Below are positions 24,677-38,236 of a stretch of DNA of 64,000 nucleotides, in pieces. The first letter of the stretch is position 1. Each line of letters starts with the position of its first letter. The DNA is from Plantago ovata (lineage: Eukaryota > Streptophyta > Magnoliopsida > Lamiales > Plantaginaceae), in NCBI GenBank assembly GCA_028274465.1, contig CM051458.1, positions 78,450,085 through 78,514,084 of the forward strand, in the 5' to 3' direction. Made by a program: the position numbers and the translations under genes. The notes under the pieces were generated by a model. That model searched no databases, was not told where the DNA came from, and worked only from the letters and a program-made list of their open reading frames with translations.

Positions 24677-26617
24677 TGTTAGTAAAAGTGAGAAAATTTG
24701 CCTCTAAGGCTAAGCAGCGGAAGTTTTAAAATTTTGTTCTCACTAAACTGATATGACTATATTACGTTATTAACTGGAAGAAATCACTTACGTGTCCTCC
24801 AGTAGACAAGCTAATTCACCCGAAAGTTGCTCCTCCATCTCCAAGCAGAGCCTTGCTATCTCCTCGTCAGTTAGCTATCTCCATCTTCATGAATGAATTC
24901 TTCGTCAATGTTATCTCCAAGATGGCTCATCAACAGGTTGTTTGCGTCCCTTGGACCTCGGTATCCACGGGTAATGTTTCCACAAGAACGCTAGGAGGTT
25001 CTTCTTGACTTGAGCCTTTTTTGTGAGAAAACTTCTTTCTGACTATCAGATAGTTTTCACGTTGGAATGGAATAGAAGACTTCTTTCTTTTTCTTTCTGA
25101 TTTAGTCAGTAAGTTGGTTCAGAAAATCACGTAAGATTTTATCCAAGTAAATCTTACTGATTAGAAGACTCCAAAAGTCATCAACTAACCAACTAAGAGA
25201 TAATAATTAATTATCTCAGTCAAAGATAAAAGAAAAAAAACAAAAGAAGAAATAAGGAGAGAGAGAGAGAAGCACGTGGGGCAGCTGGAAGCTGCCCCAA
25301 TTCGTTTCACCTGGCGCGTGCAGTGCACGCGCCAGGGCTCACTCGCCTGGCGCGTGCACTGCACGCGCCAGGCCTGGTGATCAGCTGGGCCGGTTGGCCC
25401 AGCTGATTGCTATGCTCTCTTCTCCTTATTGGGCTTTGCTCAAATCCCGCCCAAGTGCACAGTCTTCAATTAATTAATTAAATCCAATTCAATTCAATTA
25501 ATTATATATTCTAAAATATATTCCACACATAATAAATTAATATTAATCCAATTAATAATAACTCTATTATATTTATGTATAATAATTTAATATTAATCTA
25601 ATTAATATTTAATCCAATATACATAGCTCATTTGTAGAAACACCACCTTGAAGTGTGACCCATAGGGCCTTGCATATTAAGCAACAATCTAATTAAGGTC
25701 ATAATAAACTCCTAGACAATTTATCAGACAATATTAATATGCAAGGAACGTTTGTGAGGAAAACAAACCACCTGTAGCGTAGGGTACTTTGATGATACGG
25801 TCCCTTCATTCACGAATACTCGAACGAGTCTAGAATATGGTTATGTGTCTATTCTAATAACTCATTCATGGTCTCTCAATCTTATTAGTCGATCTATGAA
25901 TTATGTCCAAACACCATTTTGACATATTCACTTACGGTGGCCACCGATTTTATGATCGCACTAAATATGAGAAGTGAGTATTCTCTCCTTGTATCTATTA
26001 CGGAGGAATGAATCCTTTCTTGGCCCAATCACTCACACAATATGCTTCCTAATGTACCCAACACATGCCGTATCTACCCTACTTTAAGAGTGCAAGCGTT
26101 GCGCATGGTCAAAGTACATTATTTCACATATGATGTAGTATTGGCCTCAAGTCTAAGGACTACTAACATCACCCTACACACCGATACTACCATAGACACT
26201 CAAATAGCTTTACCAAATGATTTCTCGGTTGGGTATGCCAACACTCTCCAAAGTGTTCATATGTTCATTATGAATAACCAAGTTCATTCGTAGCAGTGAG
26301 ACCTACTACATCCTCGAAGGATCTAATGCAACATATGCTAGCTTCAATCGCGTCATTGATATCCCTTATCTCAATGACCTTCAGCTAGTGGCTTATTTCA
26401 GGACTTAATTATTGACACACAAGCTCCCACTAACTTGGTGATTACCTTAAGTCCTTGGGAACATTTTATTGAATAATTCAAACAACCAAATATAATATTC
26501 ATAAAATGCAATGCCAATTGTATTTAATAATGTATAAATAATTAAATACAATAACTGAATGTGATCAAGTACATATCGTCCCTATCGTAGGTTGTCTCTA
26601 GGACATATATACTTTCA
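24677..26617 (-). repeat. Copia-D 3' LTR (1941 bp)
   Basis: The minus-strand reading starts TGAAAGTATATATGTCC and ends TTACTAACA. It shares its first ~25 and last ~60 bases in part with the Copia-A LTR, but most of the rest is different. It carries a four-hairpin cluster (25278-25405) and a GTAAGT donor-like site about 110 bases from its end. Confidence 0.93.
25278..25405. repeat. Four GC hairpins in the Copia-D LTR
   Basis: 25278-25286 pairs with 25290-25298. 25310-25322 pairs with 25324-25336, and 25346-25358 with 25360-25372 (13 bp each, CCTGGCGCGTGCA arms, differing only in the central base). 25382-25391 pairs with 25396-25405. All are perfect. The same cluster is repeated in the other LTR at 33506-33633. 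Confidence 0.9.
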
Positions 26618-26628
26618 ATCTCCCACTT
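26618..26628 (-). promoter_or_regulatory. Polypurine tract, Copia-D
   Basis: ATCTCCCACTT on the plus strand, which is AAGTGGGAGAT on the element's strand, identical to Copia-A and Copia-C. Confidence 0.88.
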
Positions 26629-26659
26629 GGCCTAGAGCCAATCACCTACGTGTCTAACA

Positions 26660-29600
26660 CTTGTGTTGAAATGTCTAACATGTTTATTCGAACTCAACAT
26701 TTTGGTGAAAGGTTCAACCATAATTTCCTCAGTGGGAACTCGTTCTATAGATACTTCTCTTCTAGCTATCATCTATCCAATCAGATGATACTACCTCTGT
26801 ACATGCTTGTTCCAGTTTATGGATCTTGGTTCCTTTGCTTGTGCAACAGCACCTTGGCTGTCGCAGTAGACCTTGATGGGACTACTATTAGGAGCTACCC
26901 CTAGTACCTTCAGGAATTCTGGAATTCAGACAACCTCCTTGAGGCCTCTGCATCAGCTATGTACTCGGACTTAGCAATAGAATCATTTAAGGTGGGTTGC
27001 TTGGAACCTTTCCAAGTGACGACACCACCAATGAGTGTAATCACATACCTAGTTTGTGATTCAAAGTCGTCCAGGTCAATTTGCATACCAGTATTGACAT
27101 AAACACTCATTTGCAACTCTCGGTTTCCACCATCTATTAGAAAGGAATCTTTAGTTCATCTAAGACACTCAAGATTGCTTTTGTATCATTCTAGTGTTTC
27201 ATAACTAGATTCTGGTGGTATTGACAAGTACAACCAAATGCATAAGCCACATCTGGCCTTGAGCATTTCATGACATACATAATAGATCCAATTGCCAATG
27301 CATATAGGATCTTTCTTCATGATTTCTATATATACATATATATATATACTCTCACGTGGAAGGACTATCCTCTTGAGTGAGAGTTATGCCATGCCTAGTT
27401 GTTAAGAAACCTTTATTTGAACCATCAACATTAAAGCGTTTCATTACTTTGTCAATGTATGTGGAATGTGACAGCCTTAACAGTTCCTTCGGTCTATCCT
27501 TATGGATTTTGATGCCAAGGATGTAATAAGCTTCATCTAAGTCTTTCACCAAGGAAGCCTTAGATAACCAATGTCTTGTGGATCGTAACATTGAATATTA
27601 TTTTCATAATTAGTATGTTATCAACATAAATAACCACGAAAACAATTCTAGTATCGCTGCGTTTGATATACACGCATGGATCTTTTACGCTTATGATGTA
27701 GTCAAACGATTTGATAAGTTCATCCAAGCGAACGTTCCAACTCCTCGAGGTTTGCTTGAGTCCACATAGGATCTCTTATAGTTTACAAACTTAGTTGGGA
27801 TTTGCTTTGGATGTAGAATCTTCCAGGTTGTATCATATACACCTATTGCTCAAGATTCTTATTAAGGAGAACAATTTTCTCATCCATCTGCCAAATCTCA
27901 TAATCATGTTGTGCAACTATAGCAAGTAAAATTCGAATAGACTTAAGCTTGTACACTGGTGCAAAGGGTTTCGTCATAAACGATACCATATCGTTGACTA
28001 AAGCCCTTTTTTTTTTTTTTATTAATACCAGTCTAGCTTTGTATGTTTGTATGTTGCCAACGACATCGGTTTTCTTCTTGAAAACCCATTTGCATCCAAT
28101 GGGTCTAACCCCTTATTGTGCATCAACCAAGTCCCATACTTGATTTTCATACATGAAGTCTATTTCGGATTTCATAGCTTCCTGCCACCTCTTTGAATCA
28201 ATGTCTAACATTGCTTCTTTGTAAGTCTTAGGGCACCTTGTTGAGATAAGTCAATATCAAAATTTTCAGCTCATCCAAGAGTGAACTTATCCTTTCGGGA
28301 GCTTCCCATTAATCTCCTAGACTTACGGAGTGCGACATATATTTCGTTTGTACAGGCAATTTATTCTGATTGTGAGAATGTTGAACTGATTCAGTCCATC
28401 GAATAGTTGTAGAAGAATTAGGAGCAACCATTGCCGCTGAACTTCGAGTGGTTAGCCTCAAGTAGGTCGACCGATTGAACCATTCCTGTTGGTTCGGTCA
28501 TTTGAACCGCTCCCACTGACTCGACCATCTAAACCGTTCCCGTCGGTTTGACCGGTTGAACCGTTCCCGTCGGTTTGGCCGGTTGAACCGTTCCCGTCGG
28601 TTCAGTCAAAAGGATTGAGGTTTAATGAGACATCTTTAAAATTCTCAAAAATTTCTTAAAATGCTCCCACTGGCTGGCATACATCTACCTAGAGATGTGC
28701 CTTGAGCCATAAGACCTTTCTTGAGCTCCCACTTAAATGTTGTCACAACCATTTGACAACTTTTCTATGTAACTAAGTGTTATTTTTGTGATTCTTGGAT
28801 TTCCACAAGTTCTATATCATTGTCTCCACTTTGGTTGAAAGGCATAGTCATCTTCTAGAAGGACCATCTTCTAGATGTGATGATACTATGCATTTCTGGC
28901 ATATAGAATCAGTAACCCCTGGTTTCATTTGGATATCCTACAAAATAACATTTCTCACTTTTAGGTTCCAATCATGTCAACGAGCATTCCTTTCACATAT
29001 GTCTGACAACCCCAGGTTCTAATATGTGATAAGTTTGGCCTCATGCCATCCATAACTCATATGGTGCTTACTCGACTGACTTAGATGAAACTCTATTCAG
29101 AATATGGATTGAGTTTGATAATACGTATCCCATGAATAAGTTGGAAGAGTACTGAAATTCATCATTCATCTAACCATGTCTAACAAGGTTTGGTTTCTCC
29201 CTTTCGAAACATAGTGTTCTAGAAGGAGTAAATTTTGACTGAATTTCATGCAGTTTTAAATAATCCAGAATCTCACCACTTAAGTATTATGCTCTTTGAT
29301 CTAATTGAAGAGTCTTAATACTTCTTTCAGGTTGTTTCTCTACTTCAGCTTTGTACTCAATGAATTTCTCCAATATTTTAGATTTGTGTTTCATAGGATA
29401 CACATGTCCAAATATAGAGAAATCATCAGTAAAAGTTATAAAGTAAGAGAAATCATCTTTAGCCTGAGTTTCAAATGGTCCATACACATTGTATGAATTA
29501 ACTCAAGTAGTCGTTGTGCACGTATGCCTTTTCCTTGAAAAGGATTTCTTGAACAATCTACCTTTGAGACAAAATTCATGATCCAATATGATTCTAAATC

Positions 29601-30857
29601 AAATGGTGCTAAGTAGTCTCACCTACTTAGCCTAGCAATTCTTGTCTCATTGATATATCAAGTCTACAGTGCAACAAGTAAGCGGTGTTTCTAGGATTAT
29701 TGAGCCTAGCTCGTTTGTTTTGAAGATGTATTAAAGTATGTCTACAGTTTAGCAAATATAAACCATTCATATTTGCTACTAATATAATGAACGAAATAAA
29801 AATTATCAAGTTCCATATATATATCTGAGGATAAATCAAATTTATGATTTTTATACGCTAATAAGTAATAGACGATCCATTTCTTATGCGTAGGTCAACT
29901 CTTATTGGTCTAATCGATCTGCTGTCAAATAGCCCTTGCACATATTAAAATGTAAGAGCCACAAGTTGTATCCAACACTCAGCAGTTCGAGTTTTTTTTT
30001 TTTTTATAGACATATTTATCTTAGTGACAAACAAACATTGATTGGAGATAGATGCACAATGCATTACTCCATTAGCCCTTAGCCTTGGGCAATTTCTCTT
30101 CCAGTGTCTTTCTGCTTGCAGTAAAGACATGTCTCCTTCTCCACGTTACTACCTTCTCGTGATTTCCAATCTTATTCTGTTTAGCTTTACCTTTCGAGCC
30201 CTTGCTCTTTAAGGTGAGATTTCACAGATAATCCAACCATTAAAACAGGTTACCTCTTAGGTTGAGCCTGTTCATAAGCCTTGCGTATGTTATGGAATTC
30301 AGGTAGTGTAGCATCCTTGGCATTCATATTGTAATTCATCATGAACGTTGAATATGAATGATGTAATGATTGAAGGATGTTGATAACTGAAACACGGTTC
30401 TCAAATGTAATTCCAGCACTAGCTAGTTTCTCGATGAATCCAATCATCTTGAGCACGTGATCAGATACATTCCTCATTTGGAAAATCTCATTTTGAAGAT
30501 CTCTCTAAGAAGATCAAATTCAACACTCTTGGAAACAGTTTCAAAGAGGCTTTTGAGATGTAGCAGCATTTTAAATGACATTATGTTACCATGTTGCCAT
30601 TGCTGTTCCATAGTCATTACAGCTAGCATAACACACTATGCATTAGCAGCTTAATCCTTACGCTTTTGATGAGCTTCTTTGTCAAACGCAGCAAGCTCAA
30701 TAGGATTAGTGAGAGGAGTAGGGATTGACTTGTCCAAGACATACTCAATCTTCTCTTGCCTTAGTACCAAAACGATCGTTACGGATCCAATCCACGAAGT
30801 TCGGACTAGTAAGAGTGCATTTCTCCAAGATAATTCTATAACGGATAAGTTGGTCAT
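26660..30857 (-). pseudogene. Copia-D gag-pol, heavily degraded
   Basis: Recognisable minus-strand pieces are the gag start (30857-30651), a gag middle part (30477-30250), a zinc-knuckle/protease piece (30130-29945), GAG-pre-integrase (29839-29627), an integrase piece with FTDDFS (29487-29287), RT with ILGIKI (27591-27352) and RNase H (27116-26910). Stops and frameshifts separate all of them, and insertions such as a T run near 28010 have been added. No product is expected. The decay contrasts sharply with the near-identical LTRs. Confidence 0.88.
28460..28608 (-). repeat. 27-bp tandem repeat in the Copia-D integrase-RT linker
   Basis: About five units around CCGTTCCCGTCGGTTTGACC occur; the last three are almost identical and the earlier ones diverged. 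The period is a multiple of three, so they would once have encoded a nine-residue repeat. Confidence 0.75.
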
Positions 30858-31434
30858 CTTAATCGACCAAAGAAGTGAATATTAAAACTGAAATTAAAAC
30901 TCTAAAATTAATTTCTATGATCACAATCAGCGACTAAATAAACTAGGACTTTAGCTTTATTTAGTTCTCACTATTTTCACATACTCTTGACCCCTATAAA
31001 GAGTACGAACTAATATCTTATAATAGTCGTAGTAAGCCAAGATCCATGCTTGCACCATTATAGCCCCAGCTATGGCTGATCACTATAATAGTCAAACAGG
31101 TAGGTCTCCAAACCAATTGTACAATACAACTCTTGGTTTGATCAAAACTATTTTGATCGATGTCCTCAAATTATGCCTGACGCTATGGCGACTCGACATA
31201 ATTCAAGTAAGTCATAACCATCACACGGCACCAACAATGGTCCTATGAAGGCAACTTTCTTACGGCAAACGAAGTAAGCACTATGGTGCATATTACCCAC
31301 GAGATTAGTAAGTCCATTTATCCTTCAATTATGATGGGTGACATCATATGATTCAATCGAGACTTAAATTGGTTGGGGAACATTTAAATGGGGTATTTAA
31401 ACGCTTGACCAAGATCCCTAACGTGCATCACATA

Positions 31435-31600
31435 ATGGGTGCCGCCTACCCAAGTCTCATGCAATGCGGTCCAACAAGTAACGAGTGCCGCCTACTCGTA
31501 CATATCAATCGCGGACTAGCAAGTAATGGGCGCCGCCTACCCATGCATATGACAGATGCGGTCCGGAAACTAATGGGTGCCGCCTACCCATACAATAATA
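31435..31600 (-). repeat. Tandem GGGTRCCGCCTACCC units in the Copia-D leader
   Basis: Units lie near 31437, 31482, 31527 and 31573 with GCGGTCC/GCGGAC spacers. They are the same motif as in the Copia-A leader (1085-1240), although the surrounding leader is diverged. Confidence 0.82.
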
Positions 31601-32366
31601 GCGGACTAACAATATTTAAATACAATATTTAAATAATTAAATTGCTCATGTAGACATTCAACACATGTGATACAACCAAGTTGGAGCAAATAAGTAGTTG
31701 TTGTGGATTATTATCATTATATGTAAGTCAAATATAATTTATAAATTCTCCAAGAATTTCGAAAATATTTAAAAACAAGTTTTAATAATAATATAATCTT
31801 CCAAAGCAATATATTATTATAGAAATGTAGTTTATAAACAATTTATAAACTAACAAACATGTTACTAAATATTATAAACTTATATTTATGTCTCTAAATA
31901 TTTTAATTACTTTCTGAAAGTATTAATAGGGTTTAAAATTAATTTATAAACCATTTATAAATTAAATAACAAGTTTCTAAAACTTCAGGGACCTCTTTAT
32001 AATTCGCAGAAGGTTGAAATAAAGTTTCTGGGGTACTTTCGAAAACTCTCTGAAAATGTTGTGGTTAAATAGATAATTTCAGAAGTTCAGGGGCTCAAGC
32101 CCCAATAAGGCAGAAACCGCCAAATTGAAACCCAAGCCCCCAGACTTCATCTTCATGCCACTTAGCCACCCATACATTTTCTGCAAAAGTTCAATCAAGT
32201 CCCTGTAACTTGCAAAGTTATCCAAAACCTTCAAGCACCATTCCAACTCGAATCTAAGGTCCATAATTGTGCTCTAAACATCATACACCATTGAAGAACA
32301 AATCGCAAGCAATCAATTTTGTCCAAAAATGAAGAACACTAAATGTTTTTTTTTTTTTTTTTCGAT

Positions 32367-32407
32367 CGGGTCGATCGGAATTGATCAAATCAATTCCGTT
32401 CGACCCG
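32367..32407. repeat. 19-bp hairpin in the Copia-D leader
   Basis: 32367-32385 pairs with 32389-32407 with one mismatch and loop CAA, beside a run of about 17 T. Placement after the primer site resembles the Copia-A hairpin cluster. Confidence 0.82.
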
Positions 32408-32888
32408 TTTCTTTCTTGCATCATTCTTCCCATGTTCATGTGATTCTTCTCCATATAATTTTGGTTTAATTCGGAGTTTAAATTCACAAAGCTTGAAATC
32501 TCCATTAATGGAGGTTCAAGCTCCATGAGCTTTAAACTTCAAACCAATTTCAATGTAGAGGGACAGAGGAGAAGACTACACAAACAGAGCAAGATGGTGG
32601 TGGTGTCACGGGGTGGAGCCGAGCTCCGGTGGTGGATCCAAGCTCCGTCCGCCTTCCATGGCGGAACAGTATACTGGGAACGAAACCCAGTTCGTTCCTG
32701 TTCATCAATTTTTTTTTGATTTTCCCCTTTTATTTATCTAATAAATAAATCTGAAAATAATATATAACCCATGTTTGTTTTCTTTAAATCAAATTAAAGA
32801 ATATGGAAATTTTACACATCTACATACATATAATAATCCACAACAACAATAAATATAAAATCATAAACGAATATAGTCATGAATCAGC

Positions 32889-32903
32889 CTTGCTCTGATA
32901 CCA
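32889..32903 (-). promoter_or_regulatory. Primer-binding site, Copia-D
   Basis: The minus strand reads TGGTATCAGAGCAAG one base from the LTR end, which is the standard initiator-Met tRNA site. Confidence 0.9.
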
Positions 32904-32904
32904 C

Positions 32905-34845
32905 TGTTAGTAAAAGTGAGAAAATTTGCCTCTAAGGCTAAGCAGCGGAAGTTTTAAAATTTTGTTCTCACTAAACTGATATGACTATATTACGTTATTA
33001 ACTGGAAGAAATCACTTACGTGTCCTCCAGTAGACAAGCTAATTCACCCGAAAGTTGCTCCTCCATCTCCAAGCAGAGCCTTGCTATCTCCTCGTCAGTT
33101 AGCTATCTCCATCTTCATGAATGAATTCTTCGTCAATGTTATCTCCAAGATGGCTCATCAACAGGTTGTTTGCGTCCCTTGGACCTCGGTATCCACGGGT
33201 AATGTTTCCACAAGAACGCTAGGAGGTTCTTCTTGACTTGAGCCTTTTTTGTGAGAAAACTTCTTTCTGACTATCAGATAGTTTTCACGTTGGAATGGAA
33301 TAGAAGACTTCTTTCTTTTTCTTTCTGATTTAGTCAGTAAGTTGGTTCAGAAAATCACGTAAGATTTTATCCAAGTAAATCTTACTGATTAGAAGACTCC
33401 AAAAGTCATCAACTAACCAACTAAGAGATAATAATTAATTATCTCAGTCAAAGATAAAAGAAAAAAAACAAAAGAAGAAATAAGGAGAGAGAGAGAGAAG
33501 CACGTGGGGCAGCTGGAAGCTGCCCCAATTCGTTTCACCTGGCGCGTGCAGTGCACGCGCCAGGGCTCACTCGCCTGGCGCGTGCACTGCACGCGCCAGG
33601 CCTGGTGATCAGCTGGGCCGGTTGGCCCAGCTGATTGCTATGCTCTCTTCTCCTTATTGGGCTTTGCTCAAATCCCGCCCAAGTGCACAGTCTTCAATTA
33701 ATTAATTAAATCCAATTCAATTCAATTAATTATATATTCTAAAATATATTCCACACATAATAAATTAATATTAATCCAATTAATAATAACTCTATTATAT
33801 TTATGTATAATAATTTAATATTAATCTAATTAATATTTAATCCAATATACATAGCTCATTTGTAGAAACACCACCTTGAAGTGTGACCCATAGGGCCTTG
33901 CATATTAAGCAACAATCTAATTAAGGTCATAATAAACTCCTAGACAATTTATCAGACAATATTAATATGCAAGGAACGTTTGTGAGGAAAACAAACCACC
34001 TGTAGCGTAGGGTACTTTGATGATACGGTCCCTTCATTCACGAATACTCGAACGAGTCTAGAATATGGTTATGTGTCTATTCTAATAACTCATTCATGGT
34101 CTCTCAATCTTATTAGTCGATCTATGAATTATGTCCAAACACCATTTTGACATATTCACTTACGGTGGCCACCGATTTTATGATCGCACTAAATATGAGA
34201 AGTGAGTATTCTCTCCTTGTATCTATTACGGAGGAATGAATCCTTTCTTGGCCCAATCACTCACACAATATGCTTCCTAATGTACCCAACACATGCCGTA
34301 TCTACCCTACTTTAAGAGTGCAAGCGTTGCGCATGGTCAAAGTACATTATTTCACATATGATGTAGTATTGGCCTCAAGTCTAAGGACTACTAACATCAC
34401 CCTACACACCGATACTACCATAGACACTCAAATAGCTTTACCAAATGATTTCTCGGTTGGGTATGCCAACACTCTCCAAAGTGTTCATATGTTCATTATG
34501 AATAACCAAGTTCATTCGTAGCAGTGAGACCTACTACATCCTCGAAGGATTTAATGCAACATATGCTAGCTTCAATCGCGTCATTGATATCCCTTATCTC
34601 AATGACCTTCAGCTAGTGGCTTATTTCAGGACTTAATTATTGACACACAAGCTCCCACTAACTTGGTGATTACCTTAAGTCCTTGGGAACATTTTATTGA
34701 ATAATTCAAACAACCAAATATAATATTCATAAAATGCAATGCCAATTGTATTTAATAATGTATAAATAATTAAATACAATAACTGAATGTGATCAAGTAC
34801 ATATCGTCCCTATCGTAGGTTGTCTCTAGGACATATATACTTTCA
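32905..34845 (-). repeat. Copia-D 5' LTR (1941 bp)
   Basis: Same length as 24677-26617 and, as far as I compared, different at one base only. It ends TTTCA at 34845, followed by the AAAAG duplication. Confidence 0.93.
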
Positions 34846-34850
34846 AAAAG
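34846..34850. repeat. Target-site duplication AAAAG, right, Copia-D
   Basis: Partner of 24672-24676. Confidence 0.88.
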
Positions 34851-35295
34851 ATCACCATGATCTTATTCTCATCTTGAGAACATGTTCAGACATGTTCCCT
34901 CCTTCATTGAGCTTGCATCTGTGTATCTATTTGATCAAATCAAATTCGACACTTCTAGCTGTCGTCTCAAAGAGCGACTCAAGATGCTTTAGCATCTCAT
35001 ACGTCAACATGCTATCATGTTGTCTCTGCAGCTCATTGCTCATTGCCGCCAGCATAATACACTGCGCGGATCTAGCATCCTCATGATGCTTATCAGACTT
35101 TGCCTTGTTGGCTTGATTCCAAATCAGCAACTTGATCGGCAGTCTGATTCTCGGGACACACGGGATTAGCCTCGTCCAAGACGTACTCAATCCTTTGTAC
35201 CTCAGCACCAAACGTATATTCCTGATCCAATCTAGGAAGTTTGGTCCGGTCAAAATTTTCTTCTCTAAGACAGCACGGAGCGAGATACTCGCCAT
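34851..35295 (-). pseudogene. Copia-C gag N-terminus
   Basis: It starts at ATG 35295 with [19 protein letters not shown], as in Copia-A. A frameshift near 35205 and its compensation near 35125 alter about 25 residues, and Copia-D follows at 34850. The acceptor-like CTCCTTAG found before the Copia-A gag is replaced here by unrelated bases. Confidence 0.88.
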
Positions 35296-36972
<1,677 letters not shown>

Positions 36973-36988
36973 CCTCGCTCTGATACCA
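36973..36988 (-). promoter_or_regulatory. Copia-C primer-binding site, split by a solo LTR
   Basis: The minus strand reads TGGTATCAGAGCGAGG, but the LTR end that should touch it lies at 38237, 1.25 kb away, because a gypsy LTR was inserted within the TACCA of this site. Confidence 0.9.
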
Positions 36989-38230
36989 TGATGAACGTGT
37001 CAGATTCAGTCAAATAAATTTGTAATAGCCAAAGGCAATCCACAACTACAACGAAAACCGTAGTGTAGTAGTAGAATGACTCGAGTGTCGTTCTCTCAGG
37101 ACTATACTAGCTTTATCAAATCTAATTAAGAATATAAAAACAGCAGATAGAAAGCAATAGGGGTTTTCAAGCAGATAATGGAGATTGGTGATAGTATGGT
37201 CCTTCTTAACATAATGGGTCGATAATCATGCATAAATTCCTCGGTCTTGCATAGAGATCTTTGAATCAATCTTGTGTCCTGTTGCAAGTATTGAGCACTA
37301 CGAAGATAATATGGGTCTGACTCATCAACAACTAACGTCCTAATGTATTCCTTAATTATTCAACACTACGAAGATAATTGGTCTGATTGGTTGACAAGTG
37401 TCCAAGTGTGCATAATGATCAATACAACATACGAGAATTTTGGTTTCAACTGATCAACGAAATAAAGCAATGACACGGAGTATAATGCGCGATATAGCCA
37501 TTAGCATGATTATCTTCCCTCGCTAAGAATTCACATACTACCACCAACGATAAATTTAGCTACTCATAATAGGCATGCAATCAATAGCAATCATAGAAGA
37601 AAACATATTGAAAGAATATAAAATAAGTAGATAAAAACTGTAAGATACAAAGTTACCAAAGGTTGTCAATCTCCGGATGATTGCGATCCTACGCGCTCCA
37701 ATCTGCTATGAAAAAGTATCCCCTAAGCTATGGAACTCCCAGGACAGGCCCCGGGAAGTTCCTACCTAAAACTATAGAGAGAGGTGAGAAAGTAGGCTTG
37801 GAAAGATATGATTTTCGGAGAAAAACTTGAGCTCTATATATAGGCCTCGAATTTCCTCTGGGGCGGTTCGCCCCCCAGTTTTTCGCGGAATTTCCGCGTT
37901 TTTCGACGCGGATTTGGATTTCTTCACCTTTTCGGACTCGGTTTATGACTTCTAGTAGCCTTCTAACCTCCAGATTCGGCCCCTAGACTCCAAATCCTAT
38001 CCGGAAACCTTCAGATACTCCAAATATGCTTCTGGAACACCAATTCCTTGTAGACTTCAATATAATTGCCCGTAAATCTCCGAATTTCAACCAAAACCTG
38101 TAAAATAAAATCTAAAGGGAAACGTGACACTATTCTAATAAAATGTACTAAAATATAGCTAAATTAACATAGAGGATAGCTAAAATAGGTGAAAAAGACT
38201 CGAATGAAAGTGTAAAATACACATTCATCA
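36989..38230 (-). repeat. Solo gypsy LTR (Gypsy-E family, 1242 bp)
   Basis: It runs from TGATGAACG to TTCATCA, flanked by TACCA at 36984-36988 and 38231-38235. It is similar over its length to the Gypsy-E LTRs (40823-42022, 47711-48840) in the same orientation. No internal sequence is left, so it probably arose by LTR-LTR recombination. Confidence 0.92.
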
Positions 38231-38236
38231 TACCAC

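Larger units (their letters stand above)
30858..32888 (-). other. Copia-D untranslated leader
   Basis: No gene is seen. It holds four GGGTGCCGCCTACCC units (31435-31600), an AT-rich part, and a 19-bp hairpin next to a T run (32345-32407). The TTTAATTTCAG-type acceptor-like sequence just before gag (minus, about 30880) parallels Copia-A. Confidence 0.7.
24677..34845 (-). mobile_element. Copia-D: 10.2-kb copia element with near-identical LTRs and ruined genes
   Basis: It is bounded by AAAAG on both sides and inserted in the gag of Copia-C. Minus-strand order is 5' LTR 32905-34845, an iMet primer site just left of 32905, a leader, gag from 30857, pol remains, a polypurine tract (26618-26628) and a 3' LTR (24677-26617). 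The LTRs are at a constant 8228-bp offset, and I found only one difference in the parts I compared (C/T near 26331 against 34559). The coding region has no ORF above about 80 codons. Confidence 0.93.

Noticed and set aside
26042..26293. Identical 83-codon plus-strand ORFs at 26042 and 34270
   Set aside because: They lie antisense within the two Copia-D LTRs and are identical only because the LTRs are.
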